A DNA stretch of 64,000 bases from an uncultured Aquimarina sp. (GTDB lineage Bacteria; Bacteroidota; Bacteroidia; Flavobacteriales; Flavobacteriaceae): the NCBI GenBank assembly GCA_947498815.1, contig CANMLU010000001.1, forward strand, positions 515,570 through 579,569, in the 5' to 3' direction. The notes under the pieces are model-generated. The model was not told the origin of the DNA, ran no database searches, and saw only the letters and a list, made by a program, of their open reading frames with translations. Below, one piece after another: positions 34,708 to 44,000 of this stretch (position 1 is its first letter; each line of letters opens with the position of its first letter). The position numbers were made by a program, and so were the translations under genes.

Positions 34708-36357
34708 ATGAAAGCACAATCTATTTACATTTGTCTGTTCTTACTATGCATATCATGCTCTAAAGATGATGACGGTCGGGTATTAAGCGATCTTAATGAT
34801 ATTACTTCATTTAGTATTAATGAGCAACAGGGTATTATAGACAATAAGATTATTACCCTTAAGTTAGATACAGGAACAGATATTACGGCTCTGACTCCCG
34901 TTATTGAGCATACTGGAGCAAGTATAGCTCCTGCCAATGGCACTACACAAGATTTTACAAATCCAGTAGTATACACTGTAGTTGCAGAAAATGGAAATAC
35001 TCAAGAATTTACTGTAATTGTGACCATAATAGAACCAGAACCAAGTGATCTTAATGATATTACTTCATTTAGTATTAATGAGCAACAGGGCACTATAGAT
35101 AATAAGACGATTACCCTTGAGTTAGCTGCAGGAACAGATATTACAGCCTTGACTCTAGTTATTGAGCATACTGGGGTGAGCATAGATCCTGAAAACGGTT
35201 CGACACAAGATTTCACAAACCCTCTAGTGTATACTGTCGTTTCCGAAAACGGAGATACTCAAGAGTTTACAGTAATTGTGACCATAACAGAACCAAGTGA
35301 TCTCAATGATATTACTTCATTTAGTATTAATGAGCAACAGGGGATTATAGATACTAACACGATAACCCTTGAGTTTGACACAGGAACAGATATTACAGCT
35401 TTGACTCCCATTATCGAGCATACTGGGGTGAGCATAGCTCCTGAAAACGGTTCGACACAAGATTTCACAAACCCTGTAGTGTATACTGTTGTTGCCGAAA
35501 ACGGAGATACTCAAGAGTTTACGGTAACTGTTACTGTTGGTTTAGGAACAGCCACAGGAATAGAATTTATAACAACCTGGTCTGCTGGCGAAATTACCAT
35601 TCCCACAAATCCAGATTTCACGTATAACTATAATGTAGATTGGGATAATGATGGGGTGGTAGATGAATCTGGAATCACTGGGGATGTCACCCATATTTTT
35701 GATGCTGATGAGGAGCATACGATACGTATAACCGGTACTTTTCCTTCAATACAATTTGACAACAATACAAATACCGGGCAAAATGAGGCTGATAAGATTA
35801 TCTCTGTGGATCAATGGGGAACGGGAACGTGGTTGTCTATGGATAGGGCATTTAAAGATTGTACTAATCTTAAAGTTCTTGCCACCGATATTCCTGATTT
35901 GTCGAGCGTAACCAGTCTAATCTTCATGTTTGCTGAGGCATCTATTGTAAATCCTGATGTAAGTAATTGGGATATTAGCAATGTAACGAATCTAACAGGT
36001 ATGTTTTCTGGTGCAAGCTTGGCGAACCCTGATGTTAGTAAATGGGATACTGGTAATGTCACACGATTGACACTTATGTTTACATTTGCTCCATTAGCAA
36101 ACCCCGATATTAGTAACTGGAATATTTCTAAAGTTACTAGGGCTGGTAGTATGTTTTCTTCTGAATCAGCTTTGTCAACAGAAAACTATGACAAACTACT
36201 CATTAGCTTTGCGAATCAAACACGACAAAATGGTGTTCCTTTTGATGCACCTGGGACCACTTTTTGTTCTGATGAAGCCACCGCCGCAAGAGCTACTTTG
36301 ATTAGTGAAAGTAATTGGGATATTTCAGATGGCGGTCGTGACGTTCAATGTGAATAA
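34708..36357 (+). CDS. Surface lipoprotein with DUF5018-type repeats and BspA-like domain
   Basis: 549-aa lipoprotein (MKAQSIYICLFLLCISC, Cys17). Three near-identical modules of about 85 residues begin SDLNDITSFSINEQQG and carry TVVAENGNTQEFTV, as in DUF5018-like cadherin/Ig-type domains. A PKD-like piece with calcium-type DWDNDGVVDE follows, and then BspA/DUF285 repeats (NPDVSNWDISNVTNLTGMFSGA). Expected at the cell surface, binding or adhesion. It is on the plus strand, against the array direction, and ends with hairpin 36416-36453. Confidence 0.87.
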   Translation: MKAQSIYICLFLLCISCSKDDDGRVLSDLNDITSFSINEQQGIIDNKIITLKLDTGTDITALTPVIEHTGASIAPANGTTQDFTNPVVYTVVAENGNTQEFTVIVTIIEPEPSDLNDITSFSINEQQGTIDNKTITLELAAGTDITALTLVIEHTGVSIDPENGSTQDFTNPLVYTVVSENGDTQEFTVIVTITEPSDLNDITSFSINEQQGIIDTNTITLEFDTGTDITALTPIIEHTGVSIAPENGSTQDFTNPVVYTVVAENGDTQEFTVTVTVGLGTATGIEFITTWSAGEITIPTNPDFTYNYNVDWDNDGVVDESGITGDVTHIFDADEEHTIRITGTFPSIQFDNNTNTGQNEADKIISVDQWGTGTWLSMDRAFKDCTNLKVLATDIPDLSSVTSLIFMFAEASIVNPDVSNWDISNVTNLTGMFSGASLANPDVSKWDTGNVTRLTLMFTFAPLANPDISNWNISKVTRAGSMFSSESALSTENYDKLLISFANQTRQNGVPFDAPGTTFCSDEATAARATLISESNWDISDGGRDVQCE

Positions 36358-36415
36358 CCCCTAAACCGCTAGTTTGTAACTATCGTGTGCTACAAGCCTA
36401 TATTAGACAACATAA

Positions 36416-36453
36416 AAAAACAACCATAATACACAAAAGTTTATGGTTGTTAT
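36416..36453 (+). terminator. Hairpin terminator
   Basis: AACAACCATA and TATGGTTGTT pair around a 16-base loop, 60 bp downstream of the surface lipoprotein. Confidence 0.6.
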
Positions 36454-36603
36454 ATATTCTTACCCTTAGTCGCTAATAATTAAAGAATAGCTGTAACACT
36501 TTTTTTCTTGATTGCTTATCTATGGTACGAAGTCACAAACATTCACACAGCACTTTCCTTTTTTTGTTCACTCTTCGGAGAGTTGAGGTCTTTACACCCG
36601 ACA

Positions 36604-36634
36604 AAAAAATCCAAGTCAACTAACTCGGATTTTT
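36604..36634 (-). terminator. Terminator of the barrel gene
   Basis: AAAAATCC(A)AGT / ACTCGGATTTTT stem with A/T tracts on both sides. It ends the minus-strand gene at 36655 and may work both ways. Confidence 0.7.
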
Positions 36635-36654
36635 CTTTACGGTATTATCAAGTT

Positions 36655-37218
36655 TCAGAAAATAAAATAACCAATTGATAACTGAAATACTCCATTTTTG
36701 TTTTTATCTGAAATACCATCTGTACTATTGATATTAGTTAGTCCAAGATTATATCTTGCGCTAAAATAGAGCCCGTTATCAAGTTTAAAACCTAAACCAA
36801 AATTCACTCCAAAATCTGTTGTTTTAAAAAGATCTTTATAATCTTCAGTACCTCCTTTAGTAGAAAGTAAAAAACCAATTTGAGGCCCTGCTTCTAGACT
36901 CAATCTTTCTGTAACATAGTACTTTGCAATTAATGGAATATTCAAATAGTTTAGTGCAATTATGCCCTCAGAATCAATGTTTGTATCATATCCTTGCCCG
37001 GAATATATTAATTCGGGTTGCAAAGAGAATTTGTCTGAAACCTTAATTTCGGCCATGGCTCCAAAATGAAAATTGGTTACAGGGTCAAGATTCTCTGTAT
37101 TGTCTCCGGTTATAAACGAAAAGTTTAAACCTGCTTTAGCACCAAGTCTAATTTTTTGTGCATTAACATTCAATAATCCTAAAACTGTTATAATAGTTAT
37201 TAATACTACTTTTTTCAT
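36655..37218 (-). CDS. Outer-membrane beta-barrel protein (PorT/OmpA-barrel-like)
   Basis: 187-aa protein with signal peptide (MKKVVLITIITVLGLLNVNAQ) and eight-stranded barrel pattern: RLGAKAGLNFSFITGD, FSLQPELIYSGQGYD, YLNIPLIAKYYVTERLSLEAGPQIGFLL, GLYFSARYNLGLTNI, final Phe. Typical OMP_b-brl_2 member. Function unknown. It has its own terminator and no attC-like neighbours, so it looks chromosomal. Confidence 0.88.
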   Translation of the reverse strand: MKKVVLITIITVLGLLNVNAQKIRLGAKAGLNFSFITGDNTENLDPVTNFHFGAMAEIKVSDKFSLQPELIYSGQGYDTNIDSEGIIALNYLNIPLIAKYYVTERLSLEAGPQIGFLLSTKGGTEDYKDLFKTTDFGVNFGLGFKLDNGLYFSARYNLGLTNINSTDGISDKNKNGVFQLSIGYFIF

Positions 37219-37399
37219 AAATTTTTGTTTTTATTTATTCGTGTAAAAGTAGATTTCAAAAGAAAACAAAAAGTTAATTTTGAGATTAGAGAAGTATTGA
37301 AATGAAGGAATTTTACGAATTAGGACGCTTTTTAAGCTTTCTAAAGGCACCCGCTGCCGCTAGTTTGTAACTAGTATGCAACACGGACCTATTTCAGGA

Positions 37400-37491
37400 C
37401 AAGACAGGGAAGCAGCTGCCGCAAGAGCTACCTTGATTAGTGAAAGTAATTGGGAGATTAGAGATGATGGTCGTGATCCTCAATGTGAATA
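37400..37491 (+). pseudogene. Duplicate 3' tail of the surface-lipoprotein gene
   Basis: The plus-strand frame reads EAAAARATLISESNWEIRDD then GRDPQCE and stop, nearly the same as the end of the lipoprotein at 34708-36357 (ATAARATLISESNWDISDGG, RDVQCE). The bases before it, CCGCTAGTTTGTAACTA (37353-37369), also copy the segment just after that gene's stop. It is the relic of a second copy or of a recombination event. Confidence 0.75.
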
Positions 37492-37622
37492 ACCCTGCTA
37501 ATTTATATAATACCTATTTTAAGTATAAAAATCACAGATGACAGAAGTTTAGTACACTACGATTTCCGTTATCTGTGTGTTTATACCATTTGTATTATAA
37601 ACTAATGTAAAAAAATCAGTGA

Positions 37623-40600
37623 TTACCTTTCTTTTTTCTTACCCAATGAAACCTTGTAGTTATCTATGTTCCCTTTGATCTTTAGATTGAGATACTTTAT
37701 TTTTTTCTTAGGATCTACTTCTACAATCTCATCTTCTCGTTCCTCATTAATAGCAGCATCCTTCTTGTTTCCAAATAATTTTTGCCAAGAAGCTTTTCTT
37801 ACAGTTTCCCAAGGTATACGTAAATAATAATCGATATTTTGATTATTATCATGCGTACCGGACAATTCTATATGGCCCAAAGTAGATTCGATCGTCATAG
37901 CCGGAATATTGATCTTCCCTTTCTTTATATCTAAGCTATTTTGTAAAGTGTCAAACCGAATGTTTTGCAGGTTTTTATCTCCCATATAATCTGAAAGCGC
38001 CAGCATTGGATCGTAATTTTTTAATCTTCCATTTAATACTTTTACGTCCATTTCTATAGTAGATTGGTCCAGATCTGGCACCATATCTGGGTATACTCTA
38101 ATCTTACCTTTAATTCTTGAAGTGAGTTTCCCTTGTAAATTTTCTGAAACAAGATGGTCTTGCCCAAAATTTTCGAATTTGAACAGCAATTTATCCAAAT
38201 CAACATTATTCATAACCAAATCCGGCTGCATATAGATATGTTTTGGATCGCTACCATTAAAATACCCACTTAATCGAATATTTCCTCCTGCAGCATCCAT
38301 ATGTAACGTATCTATATATATGTAGTGATTGGGTGTTGTTCTTAAATCTGCTTTGATATTTTGAAGGTCTATTCTATGATATATAAAGTGAGCGATATCT
38401 GCTTTAAATTGCATATCCGTAAATGGCAACTCATATAAATTGAAGGCCTCTGCGTGTTCTTTTACATCTGCAGTTTTTGACGTAACAATTGCTGTTGGTT
38501 TTGGCGGACTTAAATCGAAATTGAAAAGTGCATCAAAGTCGATATAATTTGCCTTTAATTCGAGATAATTATCTCTTTTCTTTATTTGCGGATCTTCCCC
38601 CAAATAATAATTTAAATCGAAATTAAAATTGGTGGTTCCTATTTCCCCATGAAAGTCTTTTATAACAATGTGCTGGTCTTCATAATGTATGTTTCCTTTA
38701 AAATCATGAAAGCGAAGTGGATGCAATTTCATTTTTGTATCTAACTTGTCTAAAGCAAGATCTATAGAATGTAAAGCAGAATCTTTATAATGCATACTAG
38801 AGGCAAAATGCAATGCCAAATCATCAAAAGTTTCATGTTGGTACTCTTTTGGGACATAATTTTCTCCCTTATACGAAAAAACATCTTCTAGTCGTAGCTT
38901 TTTAGAAGTAAGATTGATATCTAAATCTACATCTCCGTTAAGTTGGGGTCGCATCCAAAAAGCATAGTCGTGTATTAGCCCGTCAACATGAAAATCACTA
39001 TCATCTATAAAACCCGTAAAATCTACTATTTTTAAGTCTTTATTATCTATTAACACATCGGCATGAAAATCATGTAGTTTATGCGGATAATGCTTCAGGT
39101 CTGCATATAAACTATCGATAAAAAATTCACCTTTCGGTAAATATTCAGATTCTGTAAAATCTTTCGCAGAAGCTTTAAAAGAAAGCCCCAAGCTTAGGTC
39201 ATTTATTTGTTCATCGACACCGGTTTGGGTAGTGTCCTGTTTTGAAAAACCCGTTAATTGGGCAATATCTAAGGTTTTGGAGGTAATATCTAAATGAGCC
39301 TCTACCGGGATATTGGTATGATGTACAATGGCAGGTAAGTCCGAAAGAAAACCACTTACCGATAGATCAGAATTTCCCATCAACATTTCAAACTGTTTCA
39401 AGGTTGCTTCCTTGCCTTTCATTACTAAATGTACATTCAAATCTTGCAGGGGAGCGGGAAGTTCTTTGGCGACTAAACTCAGGTCTTTTACAATCAATTC
39501 TGCATAGTACGCTTGGTTGAGTTTTTGTAATGCCTTTTCGGGGTTGTCAATATCAATAATATCGTGAAAATTCATTTTCAGCGAAACTTGCCCGGAGGCA
39601 TCTTGTACGTGCTCTAGTTCAAGAAAATCTGTAATAAAATCAAGATTAAAATTCGAATTTATTTGCATATCTACTTCTGGGGATTCAAAATTCTTCACAA
39701 AAATAGCCCCTTTAAATTCTCCCTTTTCCAAAGACGCAGTCATATCGGTTAGCGAAAACTCCATGGTACTTGCGTCTCTATTTTCTCCATTCGTAAAATG
39801 ACCGTTAAAGCCCATATTATCTATCTTTTTCTCTCTTTCAGTATTTTCTAAAAAAGCTTTTCCGGCTCCAAATTTGGCATTGATAAAAGGTCTATTTCCT
39901 TTGTTGGCTGGCCCTTGGATACTCGCATTAAAATAGATTTCACCTGCATTTTTGTATTTCTCTAATACGGGTATTACATCTGCAGGAGCAAATGCGATAA
40001 GCATATCAAAATTGGGCTTTGTTCCTTTTATAGAAAGGTCTAGGTCTACATCATTCTTGGTGTCTATAGAGCCTTCTAACTCAAAATCGCCATTTTCCAT
40101 AACAATACCAGAGGGTGATATGTCTAGAATGCCCGTGTATTCATTAAATACCAGGTCTGTATGAATTTCAAAATGTTTTTTATGGATAAAAGTGGTGTCT
40201 CCATCTTTGATCACATTTAATTCGAGATCTGTATCTATATGCCCGGCGATGATACTATCTTTTTGGCTAAAACCACCTTTGCCCGAATAGATAAATTTTT
40301 CGACATCTGTATTCGTGGCTTCATCCAAGGTGTGGATATCTAGATTTTTAAGTTTAATTTTTTTTAGATGAATATTAGTAGAAGGTGTTGCTGTTTCAGA
40401 AGTGCTTGCTAAGGAGTTTTGAATATTTGTCGTATTGTTTTCATGAATAACAATATTAAAAACGCCTTCTTCAATTAATACAGACTGAATATCATAATTT
40501 CCACTTACAATATCCCATAGGTTAAAGCCAATGTATATGTCTTTTACATCCATGATGATAGGCGCATTGTCTTCTTTGGTTTCAAAAATTTGCACATCAT

Positions 40601-40817
40601 CAACTTTTATAGAGATGTGGGGGAAGTTGCCAAAAAGGGATAATTCACTTTTACCAACACGAATAAGGCCTTTGTGTTCTTTGTTTAGTGTTGCGATCTC
40701 CTCTTCAATAATTTCAGATTGGTTGCTCTGAATATAGAGCATTAGGCCTCCTACTAATAAAATCGGAACTAAGATTAGTACTAACAAAATTCGTTTCCAG
40801 AATTTTTTAATCTTCAA
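37623..40817 (-). CDS. AsmA-like family protein
   Basis: 1064-aa protein with a single N-terminal membrane helix (ILLVLILVPILLVGGLMLYI) and a long beta-rich periplasmic body. Start and end match AsmA-like proteins: SELSLFGNFPHISIKVDDVQIFE near 55 and the C-terminal LKSRIKGKIRV... DYYLRIPWETVRKASWQKLFG. This superfamily forms bridge-like channels for lipid transport between membranes. It is far larger than other genes in the array region and looks like core chromosome. Confidence 0.88.
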   Translation of the reverse strand: MKIKKFWKRILLVLILVPILLVGGLMLYIQSNQSEIIEEEIATLNKEHKGLIRVGKSELSLFGNFPHISIKVDDVQIFETKEDNAPIIMDVKDIYIGFNLWDIVSGNYDIQSVLIEEGVFNIVIHENNTTNIQNSLASTSETATPSTNIHLKKIKLKNLDIHTLDEATNTDVEKFIYSGKGGFSQKDSIIAGHIDTDLELNVIKDGDTTFIHKKHFEIHTDLVFNEYTGILDISPSGIVMENGDFELEGSIDTKNDVDLDLSIKGTKPNFDMLIAFAPADVIPVLEKYKNAGEIYFNASIQGPANKGNRPFINAKFGAGKAFLENTEREKKIDNMGFNGHFTNGENRDASTMEFSLTDMTASLEKGEFKGAIFVKNFESPEVDMQINSNFNLDFITDFLELEHVQDASGQVSLKMNFHDIIDIDNPEKALQKLNQAYYAELIVKDLSLVAKELPAPLQDLNVHLVMKGKEATLKQFEMLMGNSDLSVSGFLSDLPAIVHHTNIPVEAHLDITSKTLDIAQLTGFSKQDTTQTGVDEQINDLSLGLSFKASAKDFTESEYLPKGEFFIDSLYADLKHYPHKLHDFHADVLIDNKDLKIVDFTGFIDDSDFHVDGLIHDYAFWMRPQLNGDVDLDINLTSKKLRLEDVFSYKGENYVPKEYQHETFDDLALHFASSMHYKDSALHSIDLALDKLDTKMKLHPLRFHDFKGNIHYEDQHIVIKDFHGEIGTTNFNFDLNYYLGEDPQIKKRDNYLELKANYIDFDALFNFDLSPPKPTAIVTSKTADVKEHAEAFNLYELPFTDMQFKADIAHFIYHRIDLQNIKADLRTTPNHYIYIDTLHMDAAGGNIRLSGYFNGSDPKHIYMQPDLVMNNVDLDKLLFKFENFGQDHLVSENLQGKLTSRIKGKIRVYPDMVPDLDQSTIEMDVKVLNGRLKNYDPMLALSDYMGDKNLQNIRFDTLQNSLDIKKGKINIPAMTIESTLGHIELSGTHDNNQNIDYYLRIPWETVRKASWQKLFGNKKDAAINEEREDEIVEVDPKKKIKYLNLKIKGNIDNYKVSLGKKKER

Positions 40818-41041
40818 AGCAGATGTCTTTAGGGTTAGAAAAGGTGTTTGACTTTAAAAGTAACGAATTACTATGAAAAATCTTATTTAGCATACGATTT
40901 AGTTTTTGCCTCAACCGCATTTATTGATTGGATATTTTAAAGTTTTTAATAATTTAGAATAGGTAAAGCCACTTCTCCTTAAAACATAGAGCCGATTGGT
41001 TGATTTAGAAAAATAAATATCTGCTACCTTTTATGTGCCGT

Positions 41042-41055
41042 GTTGTAGCCAGTAT
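41042..41055. repeat. attC-like half site 9
   Basis: GTTGTAGCCAGTAT lies 2 bp before the end of the folE gene. Its reverse complement matches 42581-42594 (ATATTGGCTATACC) in 11 of 14 positions, so these two ends frame the folE-merC-zur block. No clear left arm remains. Confidence 0.45.
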
Positions 41056-41057
41056 TT

Positions 41058-41720
41058 TTAAAGGTTTTTTATCCCAATTATTTTTAAGAACTCATTTTTA
41101 GTTTGTTCGTTCTCAAAACAGCCTCCATACTCTATGGTTGTGGTAAAACTATTTTTGTCTTTAATTCCTCTCGAGGAAACGCACAAATGTTTAGCAGAAA
41201 TTATTACTAGTACATCATCTGTCTCTAATGTGCTTTGTAAGTCTTTTAGGATTTGTAGAGAAAGCCTTTCCTGAACTTGGGGACGATGTGCGTAATAATC
41301 TACTAATCTATTTATTTTTGAAAGTCCAATCACTTTATTTTTTGGAACATAGGCAATATGAGCTTCTCCCGTTATTGGTAAAAAATGATGTTCACAAGAA
41401 GAATCAATAGTTATATTTTGTTCCACTAACATTTTCTTATAACCATATTTGTTCTCAAAAACGGATAGTTTTGGCTTGTTTTTAGGGTTTAAACCGTAAA
41501 AAAGTTCTTTTACGTACATTTTAGCGAACCGATAGGGTGTACCAGATAGGCTATCGTCTGATAAATCTAGGCCCAGCTCTTCCATTATTTTCCCGAAATA
41601 ATGTTGAATACTTTTAATTTTTTCTTCATCGGATTTTTCAAACGCATCGGCACGTAAAGGTGTATCCACACTCGTTGAGATATGATTATCTCCTAATATT
41701 TCAATTTTATTTTTATCCAT
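41058..41720 (-). CDS. folE: GTP cyclohydrolase I (FolE)
   Basis: 220-aa enzyme that converts GTP to 7,8-dihydroneopterin triphosphate, first step of folate and pterin synthesis. Zinc ligands are in SSCEHHFLPITGEAHIAYVP and AKHLCVSSRGI. The active-site loop GLSKINRLVDYYAHRPQVQERL is complete. The gene overlaps merC-like by 8 bp, and both are read from a promoter with two Zur-type palindromes. FolE1 needs zinc, so a copy under zinc control may serve zinc limitation, or act as a second isozyme. Confidence 0.93.
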   Translation of the reverse strand: MDKNKIEILGDNHISTSVDTPLRADAFEKSDEEKIKSIQHYFGKIMEELGLDLSDDSLSGTPYRFAKMYVKELFYGLNPKNKPKLSVFENKYGYKKMLVEQNITIDSSCEHHFLPITGEAHIAYVPKNKVIGLSKINRLVDYYAHRPQVQERLSLQILKDLQSTLETDDVLVIISAKHLCVSSRGIKDKNSFTTTIEYGGCFENEQTKNEFLKIIGIKNL

Positions 41721-42120
41721 TGTGAGTACAACATTTATTGGTTTTACATTGACAATATTTCATATTATAAATATGGAATACAGCAAGTGAAAGAGCGGCT
41801 ACATAAGTCAGAATTTCAGGTAATGAAACTAATTGGATTTTCTCATTAATAATTAGTAGAAATAAAGTCACCCAACTTAACCATAGCGCCGGTTTCATAA
41901 AGTTTTTAGAAGTGTTTTTAACAGAACGCGTTACTGCTAAAAATGAAATAATCAAAAAAATATAGTCCAAATTACGCCACCAACTGGGACTTGTTTCGTA
42001 ACCACCGATAGAGCAAGTATGGGCAATAAAAATTAGTGGTGTCGCAAGACAATGGATAACACATAGCATACTTGCTAGCGCACCTAAGGTATCGGGTTTT
42101 TGTAGGGTTAATTTGATCAT
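41713..42120 (-). CDS. MerC domain protein
   Basis: About 135 aa, four membrane helices: LGALASMLCVIHCLATPLIF with the metal-binding Cys pair (LCVIHC), then LDYIFLIISFLAV, PALWLSWVTLFLLII and LTYVAALSLAVFHIYN, ending in a Cys-rich tail (YCQCKTNKCCTHNG). MerC proteins move mercury or other soft metals; in Bacteroidota they accompany Zur-type regulators, so zinc is plausible. Start 42120 is used because a longer frame would run through the operator. Confidence 0.87.
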   Translation of the reverse strand: MIKLTLQKPDTLGALASMLCVIHCLATPLIFIAHTCSIGGYETSPSWWRNLDYIFLIISFLAVTRSVKNTSKNFMKPALWLSWVTLFLLIINEKIQLVSLPEILTYVAALSLAVFHIYNMKYCQCKTNKCCTHNG

Positions 42121-42134
42121 AGTACTTACATTAA

Positions 42135-42196
42135 TGCAACTGAGTTGCAAATGTAGTTATATAATTTGTTATTGCAACTTAGTTGTAATAACTTTG
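42135..42196. promoter_or_regulatory. Divergent promoters with two Zur-type operators
   Basis: TGCAACTGAGTTGCA (42135-42149) and the 25-base near-palindrome at 42168-42192 centred on GCAACTTAGTTG. On the minus strand TTG (42175-42177), 19 bases, TACATTTG (42148-42155) is an exact promoter for merC-folE. Each palindrome covers one promoter box. On the plus strand TAACTTTG (42189-42196) can serve the regulator gene, giving a nearly leaderless transcript. Confidence 0.85.
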
Positions 42197-42200
42197 TTTT

Positions 42201-42581
42201 ATGGGGATTATTAGAAAAACACGGTCTATTAAGGTTTTACTTGCTGAATTTTACAATAGTCGAGATGCAGTTTCTGCGATAGAGTTAATCAAACGTCTTG
42301 ATTCAAAATTGAATAAAACTACTGTTTACCGAGTTTTAGACAAGCTTGAAGATGATGGGGTTTTGCATTCTTTTCTTGACAAAAACGGAATTAAGTGGTA
42401 CGCAAAATGTAATGCTTGCACCAATTCTAAACATTTTGATGCGCATCCACATTTTCAGTGTTTAAGTTGTGGTAAGGTCGATTGTGTAACTATTGACGTT
42501 CATATACCTAAAATTCCCAACCGAGAAGTAATGGTATCTCAAATTTTAATTCAAGGAAAATGTGAATCGTGTCTTAGTTAA
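42201..42581 (+). CDS. Fur family regulator, Zur-like
   Basis: 126-aa Fur family protein. DNA-binding part: RDAVSAIELIKRLDSKLNKTTVYRVLDKLEDDGVLHSF. Metal part: HFDAHPHFQCLSCGKVDC with CxxC, and the end CESCLS with a second CxxC, as in Fur/Zur structural zinc sites. It is divergent to merC-folE, with twin palindromes between that should be its operators. A zinc sensor is inferred from the merC and folE targets; it also controls itself. Confidence 0.88.
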   Translation: MGIIRKTRSIKVLLAEFYNSRDAVSAIELIKRLDSKLNKTTVYRVLDKLEDDGVLHSFLDKNGIKWYAKCNACTNSKHFDAHPHFQCLSCGKVDCVTIDVHIPKIPNREVMVSQILIQGKCESCLS

Positions 42582-42702
42582 TATTGGCTATACCCGTCTT
42601 GTAACACGTTTTTTTATTCTAGTGATGTGTTTCCTTTCCGTATTTCTTTAATGCTTTTTCAACGTCTAAAATCGGGACTCGCAATGTTCCATCATTTAAA
42701 TC

Positions 42703-43247
42703 TTACTTTTCGTAAATATTCAAATTGTGAATATCATAAGGTGCATTATTCAAGTCAAGCATAATAACATCAAACATAAATGCTATTTCGGTATTTGCCA
42801 CAAACCAATGAATATTGTCCTTTTCGGCAGAAATTGATGAACTACCTCCAATTTTATCAATTTTATCAATTGTAGGTTTTATTATTAGGTTTTCTTTTTC
42901 TTGCCTTATTTTTTCATAATGTATTAAGCGCATTTCACCATTCAAAACCAGATGAGCGGAAGCCATATTGCTATGTCCATGTGGAATAATCGCTCGGTCT
43001 TTTTTCATTCCGAAATTTTTTTTACAAAAGCTGTTCTTTCGGGTAGTCCATTAAGTTTTAGGAATTTCACAGGCTTTGTATTCACTCCAAATTCTGGATA
43101 TTGAAATCCTTTTATTAAATTTTTAAACTCTATAAATTTCAAAATTTCGTTCAGGTCAATTTCTTTGTAAAGTTCTGAAATTTGTTCTTGCCATTGAGTC
43201 GCTGTAATTGATTCTGTTCTTAAATCGGAACAAAATTCATTCAGTTT
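42703..43247 (-). pseudogene. Cupin-like protein gene, frameshifted and N-terminally truncated
   Basis: The downstream frame MKKDRAIIPHGHSNMASAHL... (101 codons) has the cupin-type HGH and a closing IHWFVANTEIAFMFDVIMLDL. Directly upstream another frame reads ATQWQEQISELYKEIDLNEI to LNGLPERTAFVKKISE and stop. Changing the run of eight A (43016-43023) by one base would join them (KKNFGMKKDRA). The 5' end runs into attC-like site 11 without a start codon. Family unnamed. Confidence 0.7.
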
Positions 43248-43251
43248 AATT

Positions 43252-43416
43252 GCTCAACGGTTTGTAATTGGTTTAATGTTATTTCCAAAAGCATTGTATG
43301 CGAAAAGAGAGTTAATCAAAGCAAATTCGCTACAGTTGCTAAAGGTAATTAATGCAAGTGAATTTCGGATAGGGAAATTCGGCCGCGATTAATTCATACA
43401 CTTTGTTAGTACACAT
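43252..43416. repeat. attC-like site 11 (family C)
   Basis: GCTCAACGGTTTGTAATTGG... GTGAATTTCGGATAGGGAAA ...ATTCATACACTTTGTTAGTACACAT. The end GTTAGTACACAT pairs 10/12 with ATGTGTGCCAAC at 43963-43974, framing the gene between. Confidence 0.8.
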
Positions 43417-43419
43417 GTT

Positions 43420-43944
43420 TTATCCGCTTACCTTGTCCAGCATTTTTTTTGCTCGACCAGAAACTGATTTTCTGTCATCCGATGTCAGTCTTTCCAAATG
43501 TGGTTTTATCCATTCTTTTAAATCCGCATCTTTTTTCGTCCATTTTGTCAGAGTGTCCATCGTTTGGTTCAGTACAATCCAATCGTTGTGATTTGAGAGG
43601 TTATTTTTCATAATTTTCTTCGCTTGTCCGATTTGTTTTTCAGTCATGTCTTTTTCGAGCGCCCCGAAAAGTTGTGATAAAGTCCATTGTGTGGATGCTT
43701 GGTCAATTTTGGCAATATCCGTCAGCAATCGATCAATATATGGGATTAGAATTGATTTTTTCGCTTTACAAATCCGTTTCATTGCGTTTGAAGTTCGCAG
43801 TCGAACAATCTCGTCATTACTAAAATAGCAATTAAACAATTCGTTGAAGAGTTCATTTTTCGCCAAAACTTCTTCAACAATCTCTACAGTATTTCCTAAT
43901 GAATTTGGATGTCCACCTTTTAGTCGGTCTTCAAAATTTTTCAT
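43420..43944 (-). CDS. HEAT-like helical repeat protein
   Basis: 174-aa all-helical protein with repeated helix pairs (NEIVRLRTSNAMKRICKAKKSILIPYIDRLL, HNDWIVLNQTMDTLTKWTKKD, RLTSDDRKSVSGRAKKML), the pattern of HEAT/armadillo-like proteins. No signal peptide. Partner unknown. Bracketed by complementary ends 43405-43416 and 43963-43974, so a one-gene cassette. Confidence 0.75.
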   Translation of the reverse strand: MKNFEDRLKGGHPNSLGNTVEIVEEVLAKNELFNELFNCYFSNDEIVRLRTSNAMKRICKAKKSILIPYIDRLLTDIAKIDQASTQWTLSQLFGALEKDMTEKQIGQAKKIMKNNLSNHNDWIVLNQTMDTLTKWTKKDADLKEWIKPHLERLTSDDRKSVSGRAKKMLDKVSG

Positions 43945-43962
43945 TTAGTCGCGATTTTTTAT

Positions 43963-43999
43963 ATGTGTGCCAACGTTTAATATATTGTGTTGTAGCAAG
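43963..43999. repeat. attC-like site 12 (remnant)
   Basis: ATGTGTGCCAACGTTTAATA directly followed by TATTGTGTTGTAGCAAG: both ends of a site with the middle deleted. Confidence 0.65.
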
Positions 44000-44000
44000 T

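Noticed and set aside
37623-40817. AsmA-like gene as cassette cargo
   Set aside because: At 3.2 kb without complementary ends and with a widely conserved cell-envelope role, it is better read as chromosomal.
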